DNA of 64,000 nucleotides from Propioniciclava sinopodophylli (GTDB lineage: Bacteria > Actinomycetota > Actinomycetes > Propionibacteriales > Propionibacteriaceae), in assembly GCF_004324755.1 (NCBI RefSeq), contig NZ_SDMQ01000004.1, forward strand, positions 1-64,000. The letters run 5' to 3'. Below, one piece after another: positions 46,478-55,150 of this stretch (position 1 is the stretch's first letter; every line of letters starts with the position of its first letter). The notes beneath the pieces were generated by a model. The model was not told where the DNA came from. It was given only the letters and a program-made list of their open reading frames with translations, and did no database searches. The position numbers and the translations under genes were made by a program.

Positions 46478-48238
46478 TCAGACGCGCCCGTGCCAGGCAC
46501 GGATCATCGTGATGCGCGCCTCGACCTGGTCGGTCGTCGCGGCCGCGAGCGAAGGGCCCCCGCACTGGCGCCGCAGTTCGGCGTGCACGTGGCTGTGGGG
46601 CATCCCCTTCACGCGCGCGTACTGCGACACGAGCATGTTCAACTCCTTGCGCCGCGTCTCCAACGCCCGATGCAGCGACACCTCCGCCGGGACCTTCTCC
46701 CGCCGCTCCACCCGCTCGTGACGCCGCACCTGGCGCGCCTGGCGCTCGCGCAGCAGGTGGGAGATCTGGTCGGGTTCCAGCAGCCCGGGCAGCCCGAGGT
46801 ACTCGGCCTCGTCGTCCGAAGTCGGCACGGCGTGCATCCCGAACTGCTGCGACTCGAACAGTACGTGGTCGAACGTCGCCGCCGAGTCGAGCGCCTCAAA
46901 CGACCCCAGCAGGTCATCGGACGCCCCCTCAGCGCGGTTCGCCCGCTCCAGGATCGCCTCCGCCTCGGCCCAGACGTCGACCTCGGGCGCCCCCGGCTTC
47001 CTTCCGAGCACGTGGTCACGCTGCCGCTCCAGGGACGACGCGTGCGCCAGCACGATCGGCACCGTCGGCAGGAACACGGTCGCCACCTCCCCGCGGCGCC
47101 GCGTCCGCACGAAGCGCCCGACGGCCTGGGCGAAGAACAGCGGCGTGGACGTCGCTGTCGCGTAGACCCCGACCGCCAGACGTGGCACGTCCACGCCCTC
47201 CGAGACCATCCGGACCGCCACCATCCAGCGGTCCTCGGACCCGGAGAACTCCTCGATGCGCGCGGAGGCCCCCGCGTCGTCCGAGAGCACGACGGTCGGC
47301 TTCACCCCCGTCATCGACTCGAGCACCCGTGCGTAGGCGCGTGCGTTGGTCTGGTTGGTGGCGATGACGAGGCCGCCGGCGTCCGGCACGTGGCGGCGCA
47401 CCTCGCTCAGCCGCTTGTCGGCCGCGCGCAGCACGGCGCCGATCCACTCACCCTTGGGGTCGAGGGCCGTGCGCCACGCCTGGGATGTGATGTCCTTCGT
47501 GGTCACCTCGCCGAGGTTCGTGGCCATCTCGTCGCCCGACTTGGTGCGCCACCGCATGGGGCCGCCGTAGTTCATGAACACCACCGGCCGGACGACGTGG
47601 TCGCGCAGCGCCTCGGCGTACCCGTACGTGTAGTCGGCCCGCGACACGAGCGAGCCGCCGGGTAGCTGTTCGTAGGTCACGAACGGGATCGGGTTGTCGT
47701 CCGAGCGGAAAGGCGTTCCGGTCAGCGCCAGCCGCCGCGTCGCGTACTGGAACGCCTCGCGCACCGACTCACCCCAGGCCAGCGCGTCGCCCGCGTGGTG
47801 CACCTCGTCGAGGATCACCAGGGTGTCCATGTTGGCCGTCATCGTCTGGTGGTGCAGCATCGCCGCCGCGACGCCCGCGTACGTGACGGCCACCCCGTCA
47901 AACTGCCGCGAGCGCCCGCGCTTGCGCCCGCCGGTGCCCGGGTCGAGCTGGACGCCGACCTTCGCCGCGGCGTCCGCCCACTGCACCTTGAGGTGCTCGG
48001 TCGGGGCGACCACGACCACGCGGCGGACGGTGCGCGAGTGCAGCAGTTCGACGGCGATGCGGAGCGCGAAGGTCGTCTTGCCGGCGCCGGGGGTCGCGAC
48101 GGCGAGGAAGTCACGGGGAGCCTTGGCCATGTAGAGGTCGAGGGCCTCCTGCTGCCAGGCGCGGAGCTTCGTGGCGGTGCCCCACGGCGCGCGCTGCGGG
48201 AACGCCGGGCCGAGCCGGTCGAACGCAGATTGGCTCAT
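46478..48238 (-). CDS. SF2 DEAD/DEAH-type helicase
   Basis: The 586-aa protein has motif I ATPGAGKTTFAL, motif II LDEVHHAGD, motif III LTGTPFRSDD and motif VI FAQAVGRFVRTRRRG, followed by a charged C-terminal part of about 190 residues. RecA-like domains 1 and 2 are complete. Such proteins unwind or remodel nucleic acids; many actinobacteria carry this stand-alone type. I placed the start at ATG 48238 (MSQSAFDRLGPAF) because the upstream open frame is repeat sequence. Confidence 0.88.
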   Translation of the reverse strand: MSQSAFDRLGPAFPQRAPWGTATKLRAWQQEALDLYMAKAPRDFLAVATPGAGKTTFALRIAVELLHSRTVRRVVVVAPTEHLKVQWADAAAKVGVQLDPGTGGRKRGRSRQFDGVAVTYAGVAAAMLHHQTMTANMDTLVILDEVHHAGDALAWGESVREAFQYATRRLALTGTPFRSDDNPIPFVTYEQLPGGSLVSRADYTYGYAEALRDHVVRPVVFMNYGGPMRWRTKSGDEMATNLGEVTTKDITSQAWRTALDPKGEWIGAVLRAADKRLSEVRRHVPDAGGLVIATNQTNARAYARVLESMTGVKPTVVLSDDAGASARIEEFSGSEDRWMVAVRMVSEGVDVPRLAVGVYATATSTPLFFAQAVGRFVRTRRRGEVATVFLPTVPIVLAHASSLERQRDHVLGRKPGAPEVDVWAEAEAILERANRAEGASDDLLGSFEALDSAATFDHVLFESQQFGMHAVPTSDDEAEYLGLPGLLEPDQISHLLRERQARQVRRHERVERREKVPAEVSLHRALETRRKELNMLVSQYARVKGMPHSHVHAELRRQCGGPSLAAATTDQVEARITMIRAWHGRV

Positions 48239-48337
48239 GCGCGCGCGGGCCTGGCGGGGGCGTTCGGGGAAGGCATAGGTCCCCGACCATAGCTCGCAGG
48301 CAAGGGAACGGGTCAAACACCGGGCGAGGCGTGTCCC

Positions 48338-48577
48338 GCCGAGGGCTTGGGTTGCGGACGCCGAGGGCTTGGGTTCGATCCGCCGAGGGCTTGTCTTCCG
48401 GACGCCGAGGGCTTGCCTTCGAACGGGTGGACAGCGGACCGCGCCCAGCGAACACAAGCCCTCGGCGTCCTGAACCGGAGCCCTCGGCGCACCGGAGCGG
48501 AGCCCTCGGCGTCCTGAACCGGAGCCCTCGGCGCACCGGAGCGGAGCCCTCGGCGTCCTGGAGCGGAGCCCTCGGCG
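48338..48577. repeat. Large inverted array of 22-nt repeats (GCCGAGGGCTTG type)
   Basis: Four rightward units start at 48338, 48360, 48382 and 48404 (GCCGAGGGCTTG heads). After a 29-bp spacer about six leftward units run from 48454 to 48577 (AGCCCTCGGCG tails, spaced exactly 22 nt). The two halves can pair to form a giant hairpin. It lies between the NUDIX stop and the helicase start. Confidence 0.9.
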
Positions 48578-48579
48578 GA

Positions 48580-49044
48580 TCAGCCGACCAGCTTCTCCAG
48601 CGAGTCCAGCAGGGGGACCTGGCCCAGCGTCAACTTGGAGCGGGCCTCCTCGACGGAGAACCAGTCGGCCCGGTCAACCTCAGGATAGGTCTGGAACCGC
48701 CCCGACTTGCGCGGCCACTCCACCTCGAAGGTGTTGCTCGTCACGAACGCCAGGTCGGCGGGCGCCTCGACCGCGTACCCCCGCACCCGCTTGCCCGAGC
48801 TCAGCCGCACCTCGCCGAGGTCGATCAACTCACCCTCGGGGGGCGTGCACCCGACCTCCTCGGCGAACTCGCGCAGGGCGGCGTCCTGGGGTGTCTCCTC
48901 GCCGGGGATGTACATGCCCTTCGCCAATGACCACCCGCCCGCGTCGCGGTGCCCCCAGAACGGGCCGCCCATGTGCACGATGAACACGCGCAAGGTGCCA
49001 TCCACACGGGTGTATGGCAGCAGTCCGGCGCTGTGTAGGGGCAT
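48580..49044 (-). CDS. NUDIX hydrolase
   Basis: The 154-aa enzyme has a complete NUDIX box GEETPQDAALREFAEEVG after SAGLLPYTRVDGTLRVFIVH. The FWGHRDAGGWSLAKGMYIPG part resembles a diadenosine-polyphosphate or nucleotide-triphosphate hydrolase subgroup. It cleaves a nucleoside diphosphate linked to another group; the substrate is unknown. The stop abuts the repeat array, and a dispersed element lies upstream. Confidence 0.9.
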   Translation of the reverse strand: MPLHSAGLLPYTRVDGTLRVFIVHMGGPFWGHRDAGGWSLAKGMYIPGEETPQDAALREFAEEVGCTPPEGELIDLGEVRLSSGKRVRGYAVEAPADLAFVTSNTFEVEWPRKSGRFQTYPEVDRADWFSVEEARSKLTLGQVPLLDSLEKLVG

Positions 49045-49130
49045 GGACCCATCGTGCCGCGCCTGTCCAAGAACGTCCACGACCAGCGTGTCCGGCTTGG
49101 TGGGGTGGCGTGTCGTGAGGGCTTGTCGTC

Positions 49131-49168
49131 GGCCCTTCGAGGCTCGCTTCGCTCGCGCCTCAGGGACC
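49131..49168. repeat. Dispersed element CCTGAGGTGCGAGC family, copy 3 (inverted)
   Basis: GGCCCTTCGAGGCTCGCTTC followed by GCTCGCGCCTCAGGGACC; a partial extra arm follows at 49172-49195. It lies between the divergent NUDIX and DUF5302 genes. Confidence 0.75.
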
Positions 49169-49232
49169 CCAGTCGCCCGCACCTCAGAGACCTCCCATGG
49201 ACGCGAGCGCACCGGGGTGGAAAGGTAGGCAC

Positions 49233-49418
49233 ATGAGCGAAGCCAAGGATGCCGACAAGGTCATCGACCCCAAGGAGCAGATGAAGGCCGCCCTCGAGGC
49301 GAAGAAGAACGCCGCGCACGCGAACACCCAGGGCGCCCAGGGCGGGCCCAAGGCGTCCGGCGGGCCGCACGGCCAGCAGGGAGGGAAGCGCACGTTCCGG
49401 CGCAAGGCCGGGGGCTGA
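49233..49418 (+). CDS. DUF5302 small basic protein
   Basis: This 61-aa protein (DPKEQMKAALEAKKNAAH, then a Gly/Gln-rich middle and the basic end RTFRRKAGG) matches the actinobacterial DUF5302 pattern. It is probably cytoplasmic and partly disordered; function unknown. It ends six bases before ald and may be co-transcribed with it. Confidence 0.8.
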   Translation: MSEAKDADKVIDPKEQMKAALEAKKNAAHANTQGAQGGPKASGGPHGQQGGKRTFRRKAGG

Positions 49419-49424
49419 TCGGCC

Positions 49425-50531
49425 GTGCGCGTCTCGATCCCCAAGGAGACGAAGGTCCACGAGTACCGTGTCGCCATCACGCCGGTTGGTGTGCACGACC
49501 TGGTCGAGGCTGGCCACGAGGTGCTGGTCGAGTCCGGTGCGGGCGCAGGCTCGGCCATCCAGGATGCCGACTACGAGGCCGTTGGCGCCCGGATCGTTGA
49601 CACGGACGCCGCGTGGTCGGGTGACCTCGTCCTCAAGGTGAAGGAGCCGACCGACCAAGAGTTCGGACGCCTGCGCGACGACATGGTGCTGTTCACCTAC
49701 CTGCACCTCGCCCCGGACCGTCCCTTGACCGAGGCGCTCCTCAACGCGGGCACGACCGCGGTCGCGTACGAGACCGTCCGCCTCCCCAACGGGCAGCTGC
49801 CGCTGCTGTACCCGATGTCGGAGGTGGCGGGTTGCCTGGCGCCGCAGGTGGGCGCGAACGCGCTCCTGCGCGCCCACGGAGGCCGCGGCGTCCTGATGGG
49901 CGGGGTCGCAGGGGTGCCCAGCGCGAAGGTCGTCGTGCTCGGCGGCGGCATCGCGGGGCAGAACGCGACCAGCGTCGCCCTCGGCATGGGCGCGGACGTC
50001 ACCGTGCTCGACACCGACCTCAACAAGCTCCGCGACATCATGTGGAAGTTCGACGACAAGGTCGACACCCTCGTGTCGTCGACCCTGACCGTCCGCGAGC
50101 AGGTGCTGGCGGCGGATCTCGTGATCGGCACCGTGCTCGTCCCCGGCGCCCGGACGCCCAAGCTCGTCACCAACGACATGGTCGCCCAGATGAAGCCGGG
50201 CGCCGTGCTCGTCGACGTCGCGGTCGATCAGGGCGGCTGCTTCGAGGACTCCCACCCGACCACGCACGACGACCCCACGTTCACGGTGCACGACACGATC
50301 TTCTACTGCGTCGCGAACATGCCGGGCGCCGTGCCGACCACGTCCACCCAGGCGCTGACGAACTCCACCCTGCCGTACGTCCGCCGCATCGCGAACGAGG
50401 GCTGGGCGGACGCCGCGGCCGCCGACCCCGCGCTCGCCGAGGGCCTGAACACCATCGGCGGACGCCTCGCCCACCCCGGCGTGATCGAAGCGTTCCCGGA
50501 CCTACCCGCCGTCTCACCCCAGGAGGACTGA
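49425..50531 (+). CDS. ald: Alanine dehydrogenase
   Basis: The 368-aa enzyme interconverts L-alanine and pyruvate plus ammonia with NAD. Present are [19 protein letters not shown], the catalytic Lys in LVLKVKEP and His in FTYLHLAPD, the NAD-binding [20 protein letters not shown], and the C-terminal [20 protein letters not shown]. It starts at GTG 49425. The nitronate monooxygenase gene follows after one base, so both are probably one transcript. Confidence 0.95.
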   Translation: MRVSIPKETKVHEYRVAITPVGVHDLVEAGHEVLVESGAGAGSAIQDADYEAVGARIVDTDAAWSGDLVLKVKEPTDQEFGRLRDDMVLFTYLHLAPDRPLTEALLNAGTTAVAYETVRLPNGQLPLLYPMSEVAGCLAPQVGANALLRAHGGRGVLMGGVAGVPSAKVVVLGGGIAGQNATSVALGMGADVTVLDTDLNKLRDIMWKFDDKVDTLVSSTLTVREQVLAADLVIGTVLVPGARTPKLVTNDMVAQMKPGAVLVDVAVDQGGCFEDSHPTTHDDPTFTVHDTIFYCVANMPGAVPTTSTQALTNSTLPYVRRIANEGWADAAAADPALAEGLNTIGGRLAHPGVIEAFPDLPAVSPQED

Positions 50532-50532
50532 C

Positions 50533-51561
50533 ATGGTCTCGCCCGCTGACCTCGCCGTGCCCGTCGTGGCCGCCCCGATGGCTGGCGGGCCCTCCACCCC
50601 GGCGCTGGTCGCTGCGGTGACGGACGCCGGGGGCCTCGGCTTCCTCGCCGCGGGCAACCAGACGGTGGACGCGGTACGCGACCAGATCGCCGTGACCCGC
50701 ACCCTCACCAGCGGCGCGTTCGGCGCGAACCTCTTCGTGCCCGAGCTTCGCGAGGACGACGCGTCCCACCGCGAGATCAAGCGCGTCGAGGCGTACCGCG
50801 CGTCGCTGGCCGCGTGGGCCGACGAGTTCGGCGTCGAGCTACCGCTCCCCCACCCCGACGACGACGCCTGGGACGCCAAGCTCGACCTCCTCGAGGCCGA
50901 CCCCGTCGCGGTGGTGTCGTTCACGTTCGGCATCCCGTCCTCGAAGGTCGTCCACCGCCTGCAGCGGGTCGGCACGTCGGTGTGGGCGTCTGTCACCTCG
51001 GTCGCGGACGCCGTGGTCGCGGCCTCGAGCGGGGTGGACGCCCTCGTCGTGCAGGGCACGCAAGCGGGCGGGCATCGTGCGACGAGCCACTGCATCGATA
51101 TGCCCAACGAGGCGAGCACGATCGCCCTGGTTGCCGCGGTGCGCTGGGTGGTCGACCTGCCGGTCATCGCCGCCGGCGGCGTCATGGACTCCGACGGGCT
51201 TCACGACGCGATCATGGCCGGCGCGACCGCCGTCCAGTGCGGCACGGCGTTCCTGCTCACGCCGGAGGCGGGCACGTCCGCGGTGGTGCGTGCGGCGCTG
51301 GTCGACGACGTGTTCACCGAGACCGTCGTGACTCGTTCGTTTACCGGACGCCTCGCGCGCGGCCTGGCCAACCGCTGGACGACCGAGTTCCCGGACGCCC
51401 CGGCGTTCTACCCCGCCGTCCACCAGGTCACGTCCCCGTTGCGCGCCGCGGCGGCCGAGGCCGGGGACGCCCAGCGCGTCCACCTGTGGGCCGGCACCGG
51501 CTGGCGGCAGGCTCGCGCCGAACCGGCCGCCGACGTGGTGCGTTTCCTCGCGGGTCCCTGA
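50533..51561 (+). CDS. Nitronate monooxygenase family flavoprotein
   Basis: The 342-aa FMN TIM-barrel protein has VVAAPMAGGPSTPALVAAV, GGLGFLAAGN, VVQGTQAGGHRAT with the active-site His, and VIAAGGVMDSDGLHDAIMAG for FMN phosphate binding. Family members oxidise nitronates such as propionate-3-nitronate; some act as enoyl reductases. It starts one base after the ald stop. Confidence 0.9.
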   Translation: MVSPADLAVPVVAAPMAGGPSTPALVAAVTDAGGLGFLAAGNQTVDAVRDQIAVTRTLTSGAFGANLFVPELREDDASHREIKRVEAYRASLAAWADEFGVELPLPHPDDDAWDAKLDLLEADPVAVVSFTFGIPSSKVVHRLQRVGTSVWASVTSVADAVVAASSGVDALVVQGTQAGGHRATSHCIDMPNEASTIALVAAVRWVVDLPVIAAGGVMDSDGLHDAIMAGATAVQCGTAFLLTPEAGTSAVVRAALVDDVFTETVVTRSFTGRLARGLANRWTTEFPDAPAFYPAVHQVTSPLRAAAAEAGDAQRVHLWAGTGWRQARAEPAADVVRFLAGP

Positions 51562-51571
51562 GGCGACGCGA

Positions 51572-51603
51572 GGTCCCTGAGGTGCGAGCGAAGCGAGCCT
51601 CGA
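51572..51603. repeat. Dispersed element CCTGAGGTGCGAGC family, copy 4
   Basis: GGTCCCTGAGGTGCGAGCG followed by AAGCGAGCCTCGA, between the monooxygenase gene and the convergent SRPBCC gene. An extra partial GGTCCCTGAGG lies 20 bases upstream. Confidence 0.75.
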
Positions 51604-51620
51604 CGACGACGCCCGTCATG

Positions 51621-52079
51621 TCAGATGTGCGCGGCGGCCACGATGTTGCGCAGGACGGTGGGCAGGCCCCGGGTGAAGGAGCGGCCGACGATGCGGTCCC
51701 AGAGCTTGGCGAGGGGGCCGGTGATGGTGGCGGTGTGGGTGAGCACCCAGGCGTCCGGCTCGACCTCGGCGAGGGGCTCGTGGAGGTCGGGGTCGTCGGC
51801 GGGACGCTCAAGGGTGTGCTCGAAGGTGAGCTGGGCGAGCGGCAGCCTGGTCTCGAGGACGAAGCGCATCGCGCCTCGGTCGACCTCGACGAGCTTGAAG
51901 GGGGTCTTGAAGCCGCCGCGGGGCTGGATCCAGCCGGTGGCGCCCTTGGCGAGCGGGCCGTTCAGCCGCGCCTTGACCAGGTCGGGGTCGTCGACGGGCC
52001 AGTGCTCGACGTCGGTCCAGCGCTCCCAGACGGCCGCCGGGTCGACGGCAGCGGTGACGCTGCGGCTGTGGACACCCAT
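51621..52079 (-). CDS. SRPBCC family protein
   Basis: The 152-aa protein follows the polyketide-cyclase/START pattern: HSRSVTAAVDPAAVWERWTD, VEHWPVDDPDLV, strands around WIQPRGGFKTPFKLVEV, and a long C-terminal helix (LAKLWDRIVGRSFTRGLPTV). It should bind a hydrophobic small molecule. No partner is evident; function unknown. Confidence 0.83.
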   Translation of the reverse strand: MGVHSRSVTAAVDPAAVWERWTDVEHWPVDDPDLVKARLNGPLAKGATGWIQPRGGFKTPFKLVEVDRGAMRFVLETRLPLAQLTFEHTLERPADDPDLHEPLAEVEPDAWVLTHTATITGPLAKLWDRIVGRSFTRGLPTVLRNIVAAAHI

Positions 52080-52169
52080 GTTGCAAACCCCCCTTGTGAC
52101 GGCTCCATTGTGGGCCCCCACGCAAGGGCGGGGGCATGGGCGTCCAGATCGGTGGGCCAGAATGGCCGC

Positions 52170-52964
52170 ATGACGGCTCACCCGCGCAAGATGGTTTTCC
52201 TCGACGTCGACGGCACGTACCTGGCCGGCGACAGCGTCCCGCCCAGTGCTGCGGACGCCGTGCGCGCGGCCCGGGCGAACGGTCACCTCGTGCTGCTGTG
52301 CACCGGCCGAGCCCTCGTGCAGATCTACCCGTGGATCCGCGAGGCCGGGTTCGACGGGATCATCGCCGCCGCCGGAGGCATGGTGATGGTGGGCGAGGAG
52401 GTGCTGGCGTCGCGGGCGTTCGCGCCCGAGCTGGTCGACCGCGCCACGACTTGGCTGGACGAGCGCGGCATCGCGTACTGGCTCGAGACGGACGCCGCCC
52501 TGCACGCAAGCGCGTCCCTGGAGAGGCTGCTGGAGGACGTCCCGCCGCAGCCCTACCTGGCGATCCCCTTCGAGCCGGTGGGGTCAGAGCGCGGCGAGGT
52601 GCGCAAGATCATCCTGATCGGGTCGGACACCCCCCTGGACGAGACCCGCGCCCATTTCGCCGGTGACCTGGACATCATCGGCGCCACGATCCCCGCCCTC
52701 GGGGACAACATGGGCGAGCTGGCGCTGACGGGCGTCCACAAGGCGACGGGCATCGAGATAGCCGCCCGCCACGCCGGCGTCGACCGCGCGGACACCATCG
52801 GCTTCGGCGACGGCACCAACGACCTGGAGATGCTCGCTTGGTGCGGCGTCGGTGTCGCGATGGGCGACGCCGCGGACGTCGTCAAGGACGCCGCCGACCT
52901 GGTCGTCGCGTCGGCCGCCGACGGCGGGATCGCGGAGGGGTTCGCGAAGCTCGGCCTGATCTGA
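52170..52964 (+). CDS. HAD-superfamily Cof-type phosphatase
   Basis: The 264-aa protein has motif I VFLDVDGTYLAGD, a type IIB cap domain and motif IV FGDGTNDLEMLAWCGVGVAM, the complete GDxxND form. It is a paralogue of the 27032-27886 gene. A phosphatase for sugar phosphates or cofactors is expected. It stands alone, divergent from the SRPBCC gene. Confidence 0.9.
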   Translation: MTAHPRKMVFLDVDGTYLAGDSVPPSAADAVRAARANGHLVLLCTGRALVQIYPWIREAGFDGIIAAAGGMVMVGEEVLASRAFAPELVDRATTWLDERGIAYWLETDAALHASASLERLLEDVPPQPYLAIPFEPVGSERGEVRKIILIGSDTPLDETRAHFAGDLDIIGATIPALGDNMGELALTGVHKATGIEIAARHAGVDRADTIGFGDGTNDLEMLAWCGVGVAMGDAADVVKDAADLVVASAADGGIAEGFAKLGLI

Positions 52965-52980
52965 GGCCTGCGCCGCCGGG

Positions 52981-54018
52981 TCAGGGGCGCGTGGAGAGCG
53001 TGAGCGTGGCGTGCGCGAGGGCGTCCGCCATGAGCTCGAGGACATCCGCGTCGATGGCGTCCGTGCGGTCGCAGGCGAGGTGGTAGCAGGGGTCGGCGGG
53101 GGCGTCCGGGGTGCCACCGTGGCGGACGGCCTCGCCGCGCGACTTGTCCTCGCCGGCGCCCGTGTAGAGGCCGCCGACGGGGATGCCCGCCTCCGCGAAC
53201 GGCAGGTGGTCGCTGCCCTCGAAGAACACGATCTCGGGTGGGGTGCCCTGCGCGGTGAGGTAGTCGACCAGCAGATCTTCGATCACCTCGGACCCGTCCG
53301 CCCAGCCCTCGCCGTCGCCGTACACGGACGGGACGGCGTTGGGGGAGCCGACCATGTCGAGGTTGAGGTAGGCGGCGGTGCGCTGCGGGTCAGCGAGCTC
53401 GCGGACGTAGTGGTGGGACCCGTACAGGCCGTCCTCCTCGCCGCTCCAGAACGCGAAGCGGACGCGGTGGGTGGGCTGCACGCCGAGCGCGGCGAACTGC
53501 CGGGCGGTCTCGAGGGCCGCGGCCACCCCGGTGGCGTTGTCGTTGATGCCGGGACCGCCAGCCACCCCGTCGAGGTGCGCCCCGATGACGATGGTGCCGT
53601 CCTCGGAGCCGGCGGTGTCGGCGAGCAGGTTGGCCGTCGTAACGCGCTCCGTCGCCCCGTCCGGGGTCTGCCGCTTGTAGGAGAACTCCTGGCGCTGGGT
53701 GGTGTAGCCGGCCTCCTTGAGCTGCGCCTCTACGTAGTCGATGGACGCCTCGAACCCCGGCTTGCCCGCCTGCCGGTTGCCGCCGTTGGAGTCGGCTGCG
53801 GCTTGGAGCGCCTGGAGGTGTCCGAGCAGGTTCCCGCGCGTGACGGCCTCGGTCAGGCTCGCGGGTTCAACGGTGGCGGACGCGTTGGGTCCGGCTTGGG
53901 TGGTCGGTGCGGTCGGTGCCTGTTGGGTTGCCGTCGGGAGGATGCCGCACGCGGACAACACGATCGCGGACGCCGTCGCCACGGCGCTCGTGGCGAGACG
54001 CCCGGTGCGGTTGGTCAT
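52981..54018 (-). CDS. M28 family zinc aminopeptidase, lipoprotein
   Basis: The 345-aa exported enzyme has a lipoprotein signal (ATASAIVLSACG, lipobox LSAC) followed by a Thr/Pro/Ala linker. M28 zinc ligands and catalytic residues are seen in VIGAHLDGVAGGPGINDNAT, FAFWSGEEDGLYGSHHYV, YLNLDMVGS and the late His of PCYHLACDRTD. Such peptidases release N-terminal amino acids at the cell surface. Its start lies 291 bp from the IS21 left end. Confidence 0.9.
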   Translation of the reverse strand: MTNRTGRLATSAVATASAIVLSACGILPTATQQAPTAPTTQAGPNASATVEPASLTEAVTRGNLLGHLQALQAAADSNGGNRQAGKPGFEASIDYVEAQLKEAGYTTQRQEFSYKRQTPDGATERVTTANLLADTAGSEDGTIVIGAHLDGVAGGPGINDNATGVAAALETARQFAALGVQPTHRVRFAFWSGEEDGLYGSHHYVRELADPQRTAAYLNLDMVGSPNAVPSVYGDGEGWADGSEVIEDLLVDYLTAQGTPPEIVFFEGSDHLPFAEAGIPVGGLYTGAGEDKSRGEAVRHGGTPDAPADPCYHLACDRTDAIDADVLELMADALAHATLTLSTRP

Positions 54019-54094
54019 CCTGCGAACGTACCCGACTGGCCAATCTGGGCGGCTAATCGGAGGCCGTTGCCATCGCCCCCCCCTGGCTGGTGCC

Positions 54095-54331
54095 ATGGGC
54101 ATGATCTGGGTGGCATACCGCCGGGACCGGCTGTATGCGGACGTGCTCCTCGCCAACCCTGTCTTGATCGACGACCTGCTGGAATTCGACGACGAGGAAC
54201 CGATAGCCGCGAAGATCGCAAGCCACCTGGCCGTACTCGACACGGCAGCGCTGCGCGCACGATTCGACCCCGCCGCGATGAGTCGGGCAGACGGCTGTCC
54301 GTCGGGCATGTCAACGCCGACCGAATTTTGA
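54095..54331 (+). pseudogene. DUF1877-like protein truncated by IS21
   Basis: The first 72 or so codons (MGMIWVAYRRDRLYADVLLA, LRARFDPAAMSRADG) resemble the N-terminal half of DUF1877/YfbM proteins. The frame then runs into the IS21 left end and stops at TGA 54329-54331, so the C-terminal half is missing. The assignment rests on a short motif and is tentative. Confidence 0.5.
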
Positions 54332-54365
54332 CCCCTTTCTGCCGAACAAAAACTGACCCCCCTCG
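54309..54365. repeat. IS21 left-end terminal repeats
   Basis: Outer repeat 54309-54335 (TGTCAACGCCGACCGAATTT then TGACCCC) and inner repeat 54341-54365 (GCCGAACAAAAACTGACCCC then CCTCG). The outer copy matches the right outer end at 20 of 27 positions. Confidence 0.8.
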
Positions 54366-54385
54366 TTTGATGGTTGTTGTTGGTT

Positions 54386-55150
54386 CTACTTGTTGGGGCG
54401 CCGGTGTCCGCGGGTGCGGTAGGAGTCGCCGTCGAGCCCGATGACGTGGGCATGGTGGATGAGCCGGTCTATGGTGGCGGCGGCGACTATGACGTCGCCG
54501 AGGGTCTCTCCCCAGCGGCTGAAGGGCAGGTTCGAGGTCACGATCACCGAGCCGGTCTCGTAGCGGGACGCGATGAGTTGGAAGAACAACGCCGACGCGG
54601 TGGTGTCGAAGGGCAGGTAGCCGACCTCATCGATGATCAGCATCCGGTAGCGCTTGAGGCGTCGCAGCTCGCGTTCCAGACAGCCTGCGGCGTGCGCTGC
54701 GGCGAGGCGGTTGATCCAGCCGGTGGCCGAGTCGAACAAGACCGGGTGGGACGCTTCGGCGGCTTTCATGCCCAACGCGATCGCCAAGTGGGCCTTGCCC
54801 GTCCCCGGTGGCCCGAGCAGGACCACGTTGTCACGTTTCGCGATGAACGTCGTGGTGGCCAAGTGCGCGATCAGGTCACGGGACGCGGCCGGGACGTGGT
54901 CGAAGGTGAAGTCCTCCATCGTCTTGATCGTGGGGAAGTGCGCGGCGGCGATCCGCAGCCGGGTTCCGTTCGCGGTCCGGGAGGCGACCTGACGGCGCAG
55001 GACGGCCACCAGGTACTCCTCGTGGGACCAGCCGGCGTCGCGGGCCTGGTCGCCGAGGGTGGCGAACGTTTCAGCGATCACGGGGGTCTTCAGTTCCCGG
55101 GCCAGGAACGTGACCTCACCAGCGAGGTCACGAGTGAACGTGGTGCTCAT
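54386..55150 (-). CDS. istB: IS21 helper ATPase IstB
   Basis: The 254-aa AAA+ ATPase assists the IstA transposase. It shows Walker B IIDEVGYLPFD, sensor region VIVTSNLPFSRWGE and the C-terminal RTRGHRRPNK. The Walker A motif reads GPPGTGKAHLAIAL, with Ala in place of the usual Thr after the Lys, a change that may weaken nucleotide handling. It overlaps istA by four bases. It is otherwise a full-length member. Confidence 0.93.
   Translation of the reverse strand: MSTTFTRDLAGEVTFLARELKTPVIAETFATLGDQARDAGWSHEEYLVAVLRRQVASRTANGTRLRIAAAHFPTIKTMEDFTFDHVPAASRDLIAHLATTTFIAKRDNVVLLGPPGTGKAHLAIALGMKAAEASHPVLFDSATGWINRLAAAHAAGCLERELRRLKRYRMLIIDEVGYLPFDTTASALFFQLIASRYETGSVIVTSNLPFSRWGETLGDVIVAAATIDRLIHHAHVIGLDGDSYRTRGHRRPNK

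Noticed and set aside
48338-48577. CRISPR-like array
   Set aside because: Units follow each other directly at 22 nt with no unique spacers, and no cas genes are near.
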